The notes beneath the pieces are model-generated. The model made no database searches and was not told the DNA's origin. It saw only the letters and a list, made by a program, of their open reading frames with translations. Shown one piece after another: positions 54,550 to 63,092 of a DNA stretch of 64,000 bases; positions within the stretch are counted from its first letter, which is position 1; every line of letters starts with the position of its first letter. A program made the position numbers and the translations under genes. Source of the stretch: G963662655 sp963666875 (GTDB lineage Bacteria > Cloacimonadota > Cloacimonadia > Cloacimonadales > JAIOQZ01); assembly GCA_963666875.2 (NCBI GenBank), contig CAXXPU010000017.1, positions 1-64,000 of the forward strand, in the 5' to 3' direction.

Positions 54550-54638
54550 AAGTCCCGTAGGGACGACAGGTGTTAGCCCGGTACGTAAGTGCCGGGTAGA
54601 GAACTCGGAGAAGGAGTGAAGTCCCGTAGGGACGACAG
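54550..54638. repeat. Palindrome cluster related to family D
   Basis: AAGTCCCGTAGGGACGACAG occurs twice (54550-54569 and 54619-54638) with the palindrome AGCCCGGTACGTAAGTGCCGGGT (54575-54597, here in halves AGCCCGG and CCGGGT) between. In reverse this is the same succession as at 29066-29112 and 34240-34285: palindrome, CTAA-ATCTGTC linker, palindrome. Confidence 0.75.
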
Positions 54639-54695
54639 ATCGTGAACTGGATAATGTGTCTGTCGCACCTCCGGAAGTCTGGCTATAAATGGACT

Positions 54696-54723
54696 CGCCG
54701 GCCTTGAACTGGTGGGGCCGGCG
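54696..54723. terminator. GC-rich hairpin, possible terminator of the 54755 gene
   Basis: CGCCGGCC (54696-54703) pairs with GGCCGGCG (54716-54723), about 30 bp after the stop of the lipoprotein gene on the minus strand. No T run follows, so the role is uncertain. Confidence 0.35.
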
Positions 54724-54754
54724 AAATCCGATCAGGTTAGGAGGACCTGATAAT

Positions 54755-55480
54755 TCAAAGCGATACTTCCTCCGTCGATGCGTCGATGTTAACCGATCCG
54801 ATACCGGTCGAGAGCTCGATATCGATCTTCATCACGTCTTCCTGGTAGAGATCGTTCTCATAGACGCCGTCATCGGTCTCGTGAAGTCCCTTGATTCCGA
54901 CATCGCCCAGTCCGCGATCGACTTCAACGCGAATTCCGAGATAGCTGGGAAGGTTGATATCCACTTCGCCGATTCCCGTATTGATTTCAGCAGAGATATT
55001 CTGCTTGTAGTTGCCTCGCATGTTGATGAATGTGTCGCCGATTCCGAGGTCCATATATAGCGAATTCAGGTTGGCGTTGGACAGATCGATTGTCGATTCT
55101 CCGACACCGCAGTCGATGGTGAGATCAAGCGGAACTTCCTCATTAATGATAACTTCCCATTCGCTGTAGGCTTTCTTCATGGATGAATTTCCACCGACAT
55201 GCTCCATCGTGAGTTGATAGCCGTCGTCGGTCGTTTTCAGGCTGTATTCGGGTTTCAGCGAATCGCTGTTCCATGCGAAATTGGCGTGGCAAAGTTTCTC
55301 GGTTCCCGTCTCGATATCGAGTTTACCGATGGCGAATTCGATGTCCAGATCGAGCGGTTTGATATCGTTCAGGTCGAACGACACCGTTTCCCGTTCCGCG
55401 TTGGACATATCGGTGTCGTAGCAACCGAATAGAGTCATGAGTATGGTAAAGACAATCAGCACGTAAACAGTGTTTTTCAT
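54755..55480 (-). CDS. Lipoprotein with beta-rack (DUF4097/toast-rack-like) domain
   Basis: 241 residues from ATG 55480 (GGGAGG before it). Lipobox LFGC near residue 20. The rest is a regular ladder of short strands with repeated IGxGDVxI-type turns (DCGVGESTIDLSNA, DLGIGDTFINM, NTGIGEVDINL, RGLGDVGIKG, STGIGSVNID), as in DUF4097 and LiaF-type toast-rack proteins of envelope-stress operons. Last gene of the GntR - ATPase - permease - lipoprotein operon, 11 bp after the permease stop. Confidence 0.82.
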   Translation of the reverse strand: MKNTVYVLIVFTILMTLFGCYDTDMSNAERETVSFDLNDIKPLDLDIEFAIGKLDIETGTEKLCHANFAWNSDSLKPEYSLKTTDDGYQLTMEHVGGNSSMKKAYSEWEVIINEEVPLDLTIDCGVGESTIDLSNANLNSLYMDLGIGDTFINMRGNYKQNISAEINTGIGEVDINLPSYLGIRVEVDRGLGDVGIKGLHETDDGVYENDLYQEDVMKIDIELSTGIGSVNIDASTEEVSL

Positions 55481-55491
55481 TGAGTCCTCCC

Positions 55492-56328
55492 TTATTTCAC
55501 TTCCTTGATTTTGTACAGAAAACTGCCGACAACGTATGTAACGCCGGCAAAGACGATTTTCCAAAGGTGTTCCCACCGGAAAAGGATGCTCCAGTTCATT
55601 GCTTCCCTCAGTCCGATGTCTTTCACGTCAAATTCGAAGAGGAATTTACCCAGTTCGAAGATTGGCTGCGGGATAGCCCATTGGAACAGTAAGTTGATGA
55701 TCGCAATCAGGGCCGAGACGATGATGATGATACCCAGTCCCTTGGCGAATGCCTTGTCCTTGAAGATCGACGAGCAGAGGAATCCGAAGCTGCCCACCAC
55801 CAGGATGATCAGCGCAAACTCGATATAGCCCAGCATCAGACCCTTAAATGCCGTCCACAGGCTGTAGGTGCCGATAATGAGATATCCGAAGGTGTTTGTG
55901 ATGATGAAAAGCCCCAGCAGCACAGCCAGCAGAACAGCGAGATTGCCGCCGATGGTCACGATGAAGCGAGACGCGGTGACTTTCCAGAACGACACCGGCT
56001 GAATGCGATAGAATACCTCGCAATGCTTCTGCGAGTCGTTGTTCAACGCTCCACCCGCGAGCGCTGCCGCAAAGATCAGCGCCAGCATACCGGGGAAATT
56101 CACCAGCGAGACGTTCATGATATATACTGCGATGTCGAGTGGTTTCCCGGCTCCGTCCAGCACGCCCTGCAAATCAAAGATATTGAACTCGAATCCGTGA
56201 TAGAAGTATGCCGAGACCGCCAGGATGACGCTCAGAATCATCATACCTCCCACAATCCACACAGTCAGCAGTGCGGTCTTGCGTGACAGGATCCAGTCTT
56301 TCTTAATGAGTCCCATGAAGCTATTCAT
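55492..56328 (-). CDS. ABC transporter permease
   Basis: 278 residues with six hydrophobic segments (WIVGGMMILSVILAVSAYFY, MLALIFAAALAGGAL, NLAVLLAVLLGLFII and others), DSQKHCEVFYRIQPV between them. This is the ABC-2 type permease pattern seen next to YtrA-type regulators. It overlaps the ATPase gene by 8 bases, so the two form one exporter of unknown substrate. Confidence 0.85.
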   Translation of the reverse strand: MNSFMGLIKKDWILSRKTALLTVWIVGGMMILSVILAVSAYFYHGFEFNIFDLQGVLDGAGKPLDIAVYIMNVSLVNFPGMLALIFAAALAGGALNNDSQKHCEVFYRIQPVSFWKVTASRFIVTIGGNLAVLLAVLLGLFIITNTFGYLIIGTYSLWTAFKGLMLGYIEFALIILVVGSFGFLCSSIFKDKAFAKGLGIIIIVSALIAIINLLFQWAIPQPIFELGKFLFEFDVKDIGLREAMNWSILFRWEHLWKIVFAGVTYVVGSFLYKIKEVK

Positions 56329-57166
56329 TGTTACCTCCCATCTCCGACATGAAGAGGTCGGAAAGTCCGGGCCGCTCGTATTCGGCGCCTTCGATTTCGA
56401 CGCTGTGATTCACGATCGCGGAAATCTTGCCCAGCGTGTAATTCACCTGCTTCGGGTTTGCCGCCATCAGTTCGGCCCTGCGGTCAACCGGGACGCTGAC
56501 AAGCTTGAATCGGTCTTTGAGTGCTTCCACATCCTCGTGCAACAGAATTTGCCCCTTGTCGATAAAGATGATCTCCTGGAGTATCTGCTCCACCTCTTCT
56601 ACCTGGTGGGTCGAGATGAGGATGGTCTTGTTCTCGTCGAAGAACTCGCCCAGAATGGTGTTGAAGAACTCCTTGCGGAAAACGATGTCGAGTCCCAGCG
56701 TCGGTTCGTCCAGGATCAGGAGATCGACGTCCAGCGAGAGGGTAACCAGCAGGTAGAGCTTGGTCTTCATGCCCTTGGACAGTTTCGAAATCTTGTGCTT
56801 GGGCGAGAGTCCGCTCTTGGCGAGCAGGTTGATCGCGGTCGATTCCTTCCAGCGCGGATTCTGCGAGGCGACGAATTGCAGCGTCTGCTCGACGGTCAGC
56901 CGGTCGTCCAGTCCGTTTACGTCCGGGATGAAGGCTATTCGCTCGAACAGCCTGTGCTTCAGCGCGCTGACCGGCTCATCCTCGAATAGGATTTCGCCTT
57001 CGTACTTGAGCAACCCCAGCATCGAGCGCATGAGCGTCGTCTTGCCGGCGCCGTTCTTGCCCAGCAGTCCGATAATCTTGCCGCGCGGAAGCGTCAGGTT
57101 CACGTCCTTCAGCGCCTCGAACTTGCCGTAGCGCTTGGTCAGGTTGCGTATCTCCATCAAGCTCAT
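56321..57166 (-). CDS. ABC transporter ATP-binding protein
   Basis: 281 residues from ATG 57166 behind GGGGG. Walker A LLGKNGAGKTTLM, signature LSKGMKTKLYL (KGM in place of GGQ, common in this YtrB-like group), Walker B LLILDEPTLGLD, H-loop ISTH. Its last about 70 residues are an extra domain. Works with the overlapping permease gene; placed directly after the GntR regulator. Confidence 0.92.
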   Translation of the reverse strand: MSLMEIRNLTKRYGKFEALKDVNLTLPRGKIIGLLGKNGAGKTTLMRSMLGLLKYEGEILFEDEPVSALKHRLFERIAFIPDVNGLDDRLTVEQTLQFVASQNPRWKESTAINLLAKSGLSPKHKISKLSKGMKTKLYLLVTLSLDVDLLILDEPTLGLDIVFRKEFFNTILGEFFDENKTILISTHQVEEVEQILQEIIFIDKGQILLHEDVEALKDRFKLVSVPVDRRAELMAANPKQVNYTLGKISAIVNHSVEIEGAEYERPGLSDLFMSEMGGNNE

Positions 57167-57167
57167 A

Positions 57168-57542
57168 TCATTCCCCCTTTTCGGAATAAACCGATTCGAC
57201 TGCGTCGATGAACTCGCCACGCGTGACGCCAAGCTGCTTGCCTTTGCGAATCGTCTGTTCCATCTCGTTCTTGCGGAAATCGGTCACCTTCTTCTGTTGA
57301 AGAAGCAGTTGCGCTTCCTTCTCCACGAAGAATCCGATTCCTCTTTTCTTATAGATCACGCCCTCATTCACCAGTTCACTGAGCGCGTTCGATACGGTTT
57401 GCGGGTTCAGCCTGTATTGCTGTGCCAGCGTCCTGATCGATGGTATCATCTCGTCCTCCTTAACCGATCCCAGGATAATCGCCTTCTCTATCTCCTCCCT
57501 GAGCTGGAGATAGATGGGTACGTTATCGTCGAACTTTTTCAT
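57168..57542 (-). CDS. GntR family regulator, YtrA type
   Basis: 124 residues from ATG 57542 (AAAGGGGG before it). Winged HTH (PIYLQLREEIEKAIILGSV, MIPSIRTLAQQYRLNPQTV, GVIYKKRGIGFFV) and a short C-terminal helix pair typical of the YtrA subfamily, which controls adjacent ABC exporters. An inverted repeat in its own promoter is the likely operator. The stop is 1 nt from the ATPase start. Confidence 0.92.
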   Translation of the reverse strand: MKKFDDNVPIYLQLREEIEKAIILGSVKEDEMIPSIRTLAQQYRLNPQTVSNALSELVNEGVIYKKRGIGFFVEKEAQLLLQQKKVTDFRKNEMEQTIRKGKQLGVTRGEFIDAVESVYSEKGE

Positions 57543-57556
57543 CGGCACCCCCTTTG

Positions 57557-57598
57557 GTGTTACGGTGACATAGAACACCAATAATGTAACACTGTCAA
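57557..57598 (-). promoter_or_regulatory. Promoter and operator of the GntR-ABC operon
   Basis: Inverted repeat GTGTTAC (57557-57563) and GTAACAC (57586-57592), 22 bp apart, lies next to TTGACA (57598-57593) with a weak -10 TTCTAT 17 bp on. It fits the wide-spaced sites of YtrA-type repressors. The stretch 57599-57837 holds no gene that I can see. Confidence 0.65.
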
Positions 57599-57837
57599 GA
57601 TCATTATGCAAATTTCTTTTCTTTTTTTCCTGGCACGCAGGTGTGAAGTGACACGCGAATTGGCAAATGCGCTGTCCACAGCTCTAACATCAACAGAAAA
57701 ACTTTTATATTTCTGCATACCTGCGGCGATTATATTTCGCGCAATTGCAGGCTCTTAGCGTTTTCCTTTTCTTTTCATTGACATGCCCGTATGCCCTCAC
57801 AGCATGGTTTCATTATCCGTGATGGTTAGGAGGTAGT

Positions 57838-58731
57838 ATGAAGCTTGCCAGTTTACTCCGTCAGGATCTGATGTTCTGGGATTTCAATGCAAAAACCCGG
57901 GAAGATGTATATCGCATGGTGGCCCATCTTGTCAGCCAGCACTTCAACCTCGGGGAAGCGCTCGTGTTGGATGCCTTTTTGAAACGTGACGAACTCGGTC
58001 ACATGGTGCTCGGTGACGGCTTCCTTATTCCACACGCGCGCCTGGAGGGGCTTGACGATCTGATTATCGTGGTGGTCAAGTGCTCGGAGCCTGTTGAGGT
58101 GAATGGCTCGAAGGCGGACTTCTTCTTCGCGCTGTTAACCGGGCATGTGAGTTCCAACTTGTATCTCAAGGCGCAGGCCACGTTGGTCACCCTGCTGAAA
58201 AAGGAAGGGAACGATCTGAAAAACCAGACGACGCCGGCCGCATTCCTGAAGCGTGTGGGAGAAATCGGCGGTACCCTCACAGCACAGCTCAGTGCTCATC
58301 ACATCATGACCACGCCCGTGATCACCGCACGTCCGGATGAATCGTTGCTGGTTACGATCAACGCCATGAAGAAGAACAATATCACCTACCTGCCCGTGGT
58401 GGATGAGAACAACCGCTGTCTGGGCAAGATCGATCTACTGGACATCCTCAGTACCGTATATCCGGATTACCTTCGCCACATTCCTAATCTATCTTTCCTC
58501 AGCGAGTTACGTGCATTCGAGACTCTTGCCGAACGTGAGGCGGCCATGACCGTAAATCAGGTGTATGTGCGAGGCACGGAACAGACAGTCGAAGAGGACA
58601 TCAGCATCATCGCACTTGGATTCACTATCCTCAAACAGCGCTGGAATCAGGTCACGGTGCTCGATCGCGAAGGTCGCGTCGTCGGCGTCGTGAGTCTGCT
58701 GAGTATTCTGCACAACGTGGTGCGACTATGA
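57838..58731 (+). CDS. PTS EIIA-like domain fused to CBS pair
   Basis: 297 residues, TAGGAGG before the ATG. Residues about 1-145 are a fructose/Ntr-type EIIA domain with the phosphorylatable His66 in GFLIPHARLEG. About 155-297 are two CBS motifs (ITARPDESLLVTINAM, ITYLPVVDENNRCLGKIDLLD; QVTVLDREGRVVGVVSLL), which bind adenine nucleotides. It overlaps the permease gene by 4 bases and likely gates or regulates it according to phosphorylation or energy charge (inference). No PTS EI or HPr gene is in the window. Confidence 0.9.
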   Translation: MKLASLLRQDLMFWDFNAKTREDVYRMVAHLVSQHFNLGEALVLDAFLKRDELGHMVLGDGFLIPHARLEGLDDLIIVVVKCSEPVEVNGSKADFFFALLTGHVSSNLYLKAQATLVTLLKKEGNDLKNQTTPAAFLKRVGEIGGTLTAQLSAHHIMTTPVITARPDESLLVTINAMKKNNITYLPVVDENNRCLGKIDLLDILSTVYPDYLRHIPNLSFLSELRAFETLAEREAAMTVNQVYVRGTEQTVEEDISIIALGFTILKQRWNQVTVLDREGRVVGVVSLLSILHNVVRL

Positions 58732-59998
58732 ACATGATCATCGCTATTGCTATTTTTTCCGTGGCTTATATCTTCATTACGTCGGAGAAGGTGAATAAAA
58801 TGCTGGCCGCATTGCTTGGCGCCGCAATGATGCTTCTGCTGCATATCATGCCCCAGCATGTCGCCTTCGAGCACATTGACCTCAACGTCGTCACTCTGCT
58901 CATCAGTATGATGGTCCTGGTGAAAGTTATCGAGCGCACCGGAATCTTTGAGTACATTGCCATTCGTTCTGCGAAGCAGGCCCGCGGAAATCCATATTAC
59001 ATTCTCATCGCGCTTTTCTTTCTCTCCGCAGTGTTTTCGGCGTTTCTGGATAACATCACGACGGTTCTTCTTATCGCGCCGGTGTCAATCCTGTTGGCAG
59101 GTGAACTGCGCATCACGCCCCATACCCTATCTCATCTCGGAGATCGTCGCCTCGAACATGGGCGGTACGGCCACGCTGATCGGCGATCCGCCCAATATCA
59201 TGATTGGAAGTGCGACGGGACTGAGTTTCATGGATTTCATCGTCAACATCGCACCACTCATTCTGGTGCAGTTGGTGGTGTTCGCCGGGATATTCTGGCT
59301 CATTTTCGCGAGGAAACTGCACGTGACCAACGAGAACCGCGCCCGCATCATGGACTTCGATGAAAAGCGCATGATACGCAATCCCAAGCTCCTGCGTCGA
59401 AGTATGATCGTCTTTGGACTGGTCATTGTTGGATTCATGCTGCATGCCCAGCTAAAGCTGGAGGCCGCCACCATTGCGCTGGCAGGAGCCGCCGCGCTCA
59501 TGATTGCAGGCAGAATCAATCCCGAGGAAGTGCTGGCTCAGGTGGAGTGGACAACCATCTTCTTCTTCGTCGGCCTTTTCATTTTGGTGGGCGGACTGGT
59601 GGAAACCGGCGTCATCAATCTGGTCAGCGAGAGGATCCTTTTATGGACAAAAGGCGACATCAGCGTCGCGGCACAGGTGATTGTTTGGTTTTCCGGTATT
59701 TTCTCTGCCATCGTTGATAACATACCCTTCGTGGCTACAATGATACCCCTGCTCAAAGATATGGGCGATCAGCTCGGTCAGCAGACGATCATGCCGCTGT
59801 GGTGGGCGCTGTCTCTGGGAGCCTGTCTGGGTGGAAACGGTACCCTGATCGGCGCTTCCGCTAACGTGGTGGTAGCGGGTTTTTGCCAAGAAAGCCGGAT
59901 ACCCCATCTCCTTCGTCTCGTACCTCAAGTACGGTGTTCCGCTCATGCTGCTCTCTTTGTTGTTATCCTGGATCTATATCATTATACGATTCCTGTAA
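58728..59998 (+). CDS. Ion-transporter superfamily permease, ArsB/NhaD-like (two frameshifts)
   Basis: About 420 residues in three frames; ATG overlaps the EIIA-CBS stop. About 11 membrane segments and the two re-entrant signatures of the IT superfamily: NMGGTATLIGDPPNIMIGS and LGGNGTLIGASANVVVAGF. Frame breaks near 59120 (CCCC where ITPIPYLISE needs three) and 59881 (run of T); after the second, KKAGYPISFVSYLKYG and a final helix end at TAA 59996-59998. Sodium/proton exchange or dicarboxylate transport are possible; the sequence alone does not decide. The 155 bp to the next gene show no clear riboswitch. Confidence 0.85.
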
Positions 59999-60153
59999 AC
60001 AGGAGGGTTGCGGACAGATCAGGATTTGTGTTTGTCATTGTTTTAAATGGATGTATGCGCCCGGAATGTACCGGGAGAGACACAACGCTTGACAGAAAAT
60101 CGTCGCATGCCGAGCATGAGAAAAATATAAACGTACGGTAACGCGGGACGAGT

Positions 60154-60714
60154 ATGAGCCGTTTTCTGAAGAAATTCACCTCGAAGGATTTATTGACCAT
60201 CGCCATCTTCGCAGCGCTGGGGATCGCGATCAAGCCCATCGTGACGCCGCTGGTGCATCTGGTTTCTACGCCGCTGATGATCCCGGGCGGATCGCTGGCA
60301 GGTGGACTATACATGATGTGGCTGGCGCTTACGGTCTGCATCGTGTGGAAGCCTGGCACGGGCACGCTCTTCGGACTGGTGCAGGGTGCGACGGTGTTGG
60401 TGCTGGGTCTCTTCGGCAGCCACGGGGTGGTCTCGCTGATCAGCTACACGCTCCCGGGCATGATCGCCGATCTGGTCATGCTGCCGCTGCCACGCAGGCG
60501 AACCGCACTTCATCACGTGCTGCTTTGTGGCATCCCGAACATCATCGGCTCGCTCATCGTTACCGTACTCATCATGCGCCTGCCCGGTCTGATGATCGCC
60601 ATCGCGATGGTCAGCGCCGCGCTATCGGGCACAATCGGAGGTATTCTGTCATGGATCATCGATCGACGTTTAATCAAATTTCGCGTTATTCCCGACGACT
60701 CTGTTTCGTACTGA
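60154..60714 (+). CDS. ECF transporter S component-like membrane protein
   Basis: 186 residues, six membrane helices. SKDLLTIAIFAALGIAIKPIV at the start and LMIPGGSLAGGLYMMWLAL, VWKPGTGTLFGLVQGATV, GVVSLISYTLPGMIADL are typical of ECF S components of the thiamine-precursor type (YkoE/ThiW-like). The substrate cannot be assigned. The two ATPases of the cluster are at 62424 and 63089. The ribosome site is weak (GGACG). Confidence 0.78.
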   Translation: MSRFLKKFTSKDLLTIAIFAALGIAIKPIVTPLVHLVSTPLMIPGGSLAGGLYMMWLALTVCIVWKPGTGTLFGLVQGATVLVLGLFGSHGVVSLISYTLPGMIADLVMLPLPRRRTALHHVLLCGIPNIIGSLIVTVLIMRLPGLMIAIAMVSAALSGTIGGILSWIIDRRLIKFRVIPDDSVSY

Positions 60715-61616
60715 TCCTGTTCGCGGCGACCGCGCTTTCAGCAGCAGACGTGTTTCTGACTGTCCAGAGCGGCGATAAATCCGTCGAACTGACGCGGGAA
60801 CAACTCACCGGTCAACCCATCACACAGCTTGAAACCACGCGCGAGAAGAAGGGTATGACTGTGAAGGAGCAGTGGACGGGTGTGCGCATCGACGCGCTGG
60901 CAGGAATGGTCTGCGGCAAAGATGCTTGGCAGGCTGTCGTGCTGCGCTCGGAGGACAACTATCAGGTGCGGCTTTCGAGGCAGGAAGTGACGGATAGCGC
61001 CGCCATGATCGCGTGGGAACGAGACGGCAAATCGCTGAAGAAGGACGGCACCCGCGTGATCGTCCCCGGCATGCGGCAGATGTACTGGATCTACGACCCG
61101 GTTCTGCTGCTGGTCGAGACGGAAGCGGCGACCGTGGAACCCACCGCTATTGTCAACGGCGATATCGTGCTGGAGCGGCTGACGCTACATCAAGCGCTCT
61201 CGCCCTTTGAAAAAGACCACGGCTACACCTTCGCGGAGCTTGCAAAGGCTACATTCCCGGACATCCGCGGCAGCTATCGTCTGATCGCGCGGGACGGTAT
61301 CACGCACGATCTGACCTTCGATCCGTATCTGGAAAACGCCGTGATCGCGGTCAACGCCGACACACTGCACCTGAAGAGTCCGGATATGCCCGGCGGGATG
61401 TGGGTCAAGCAACTTGTCTATATCCAGAAGGACGACCTCGGCGTGGTTTTCACGAAGCAGTTGAAAGATTTCTCTGAACTCGCAGGTCTGATCGACCTCG
61501 ACCTCGCGAACGTGAAGGTCCAGTGTGATGACGAGGAAAAAACCGAACTGAACACCGAAACGCCCTTCAGCGATCCGATGTGGAAGGCGTGCAAAAAGGT
61601 GCTGCTATGCCGCTGA
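60651..61616 (+). CDS. Exported protein with molybdopterin-oxidoreductase-like fold
   Basis: 321 residues from ATG 60651, inside the end of the previous gene (64-bp overlap); CGGAGG 9 nt before and the signal peptide (RRLCFVLILFAATALSAA) support this start. The mature part has a sulfite-oxidase-like pattern (ELTREQLTGQPITQLETT, WTGVRIDALAGMV, VRLSRQEVTDSAAMIAWE) but I do not see the cofactor cysteine. A second part (from about 190) repeats the pattern loosely. Probably a periplasmic binding or structural partner of the transporter rather than an enzyme (inference). Confidence 0.65.
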   Translation: MDHRSTFNQISRYSRRLCFVLILFAATALSAADVFLTVQSGDKSVELTREQLTGQPITQLETTREKKGMTVKEQWTGVRIDALAGMVCGKDAWQAVVLRSEDNYQVRLSRQEVTDSAAMIAWERDGKSLKKDGTRVIVPGMRQMYWIYDPVLLLVETEAATVEPTAIVNGDIVLERLTLHQALSPFEKDHGYTFAELAKATFPDIRGSYRLIARDGITHDLTFDPYLENAVIAVNADTLHLKSPDMPGGMWVKQLVYIQKDDLGVVFTKQLKDFSELAGLIDLDLANVKVQCDDEEKTELNTETPFSDPMWKACKKVLLCR

Positions 61617-62017
61617 GAATCGTTTATCTGCTGTTGATTGTCGTGCTGATCGTCTCCTGTGGCTGCGATACGCCGCGTCTGACGGGCGATCTCGATGGAA
61701 ACGACCGGATTCTCGCAGGCAACTTCGGCGAGATGATTGACGCCGATTACGCGCTGTTGATCGCATCGGACGGCATCGCGGCATTGATCCCGGAGATTGG
61801 ATTTACACAGATCGAGCTGATCCGCGAGTCGGGTGTGTGGCGGAGTGAGGCGAAAGTGCTTCCGGCGTTTTGCAGCATCGATTCGCTGAAGGAAATCTGC
61901 CTGTTTCGCGTCCTTTCCGATTCGACAACGTTCCACAGCCGCATCGAGTCATTCGAACGAATCGGCGGATCGGTGAAGAATAACTATCCAGCCTGGAAAT
62001 ACCGGAGGAAACAATGA
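61607..62017 (+). CDS. Small lipoprotein of the ECF cluster
   Basis: 136 residues from ATG 61607 (AAGGTG before it), overlapping the previous gene by 10 bases. Signal with lipobox IVSCGCD. The rest (ALLIASDGIAALIPEIGFTQIEL) has no recognised domain. Stop overlaps the next ATG by 4 bases. Confidence 0.75.
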   Translation: MPLRIVYLLLIVVLIVSCGCDTPRLTGDLDGNDRILAGNFGEMIDADYALLIASDGIAALIPEIGFTQIELIRESGVWRSEAKVLPAFCSIDSLKEICLFRVLSDSTTFHSRIESFERIGGSVKNNYPAWKYRRKQ

Positions 62018-62420
62018 AAATCGCGATAATCATCCTCGTCGCCATCGTGCTTGTGCTTGCCGCGCTTCTCCTGTTCCGCGCGAGCAGCGAACCGGAAAAA
62101 GTAATGACTTCTCAGACCATCCACCTGACCGCGAGTCTGGTGGGCAACGTGGAAACACAGCCGCTCAGTCTCGGTGATGACCAGAACGTCGATGCCATAC
62201 GCGTCGAAGACATCCTCACTTTCTATCAGCTGGATACGAACGGCGTTATGGGTATCAATTTCATCGCGTCGGACGGCATGAACATGCAGGTCATGATCGA
62301 CGAATTGCCCAACCTCTTCCTCGCACTGCACAATCGGACGACAGTTTCAGGCTGGTCATCCCCACCGACGAATTTCACCAGCGCTGGCTGAAGAACATCG
62401 AGAAGATCGAGCTGCAATAA
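62014..62420 (+). CDS. Small anchored protein of the ECF cluster (one frameshift)
   Basis: About 135 residues. N-terminal membrane anchor (KIAIIILVAIVLVLAALLLF), then a short beta domain (SQTIHLTASLVGNVETQPL, IRVEDILTFYQLDTNGVMGI). The frame breaks near 62335; in the next frame it continues DDSFRLVIPTDEFHQRWLKN and ends at TAA 62418-62420, 3 nt before the first ATPase gene. It resembles the preceding exported proteins in style; role unknown. Confidence 0.65.
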
Positions 62421-62423
62421 CCG

Positions 62424-63092
62424 ATGGACGCCGTCACCGTCAGCAATTTGCATTTTCGCTATACAGCGGCTGGGAGCGAGATATTTCACGATCAGAACCT
62501 GAACATCCCGCAGCACAGCATCACGGTGATATGCGGCGACAACGGCACCGGTAAATCGACTCTGCTCTATCTGATCTGCGGGATTATCCCACGCGCGATC
62601 CACGGATTCCTCGCCGGAAAGATCCTGCTGAACGGCGTCGATTACACGAATGAAATGCTTCCCCAGCTTGCGCCGGTCGTCAGCATCCTGATGCAGGAGA
62701 TCGAGTGGCAGCTTCATTTCCCGTCCGTCGAGCAGGAGATCGTCTTCGGACCGGAGAACCTCGGTCTTTCCGTAGATGAAATCGGACAGAGGCTTGAAGA
62801 GGCGTTGACGTATTTCAAGATCGATCATCTTCGATATTTGGAGACACACACCCTATCCTGCGGACAGAAGAAGCTTGTCGCACTCGCTTCGCTCTATGCA
62901 CTGCGTCCCTCCATCCTTGTGCTGGACGAACCGCTGAACGGACTTTCGGAGGAATCGAGGTCGATCGTGACGGATTTCATTCGCATGTACAGTGACAAAC
63001 ATGGCACTGTGATCCTGACCGCGCATCAATCGGAAGCAGTCGATTTGGCAGACAAAGTCGTAGATCTGAACGAGATGCGGGAGACGCTGTGA
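62424..63092 (+). CDS. ECF-type ABC ATPase, first
   Basis: 222 residues. Walker A GDNGTGKSTLLYLI, Q-loop MQEIEWQLHFPSVEQEIVFG (typical of EcfA), signature LSCGQKKLVALA, Walker B ILVLDEPLNGL, H-loop TAHQ. Overlaps the second ATPase gene by 4 bases. The pair should form the EcfA heterodimer. Confidence 0.9.
   Translation: MDAVTVSNLHFRYTAAGSEIFHDQNLNIPQHSITVICGDNGTGKSTLLYLICGIIPRAIHGFLAGKILLNGVDYTNEMLPQLAPVVSILMQEIEWQLHFPSVEQEIVFGPENLGLSVDEIGQRLEEALTYFKIDHLRYLETHTLSCGQKKLVALASLYALRPSILVLDEPLNGLSEESRSIVTDFIRMYSDKHGTVILTAHQSEAVDLADKVVDLNEMRETL

Noticed and set aside
59999..60153. Riboswitch before the ECF S component
   Set aside because: I looked for the TPP and cobalamin core words and a terminator pair but found only a small CCCGG/CCGGG hairpin.
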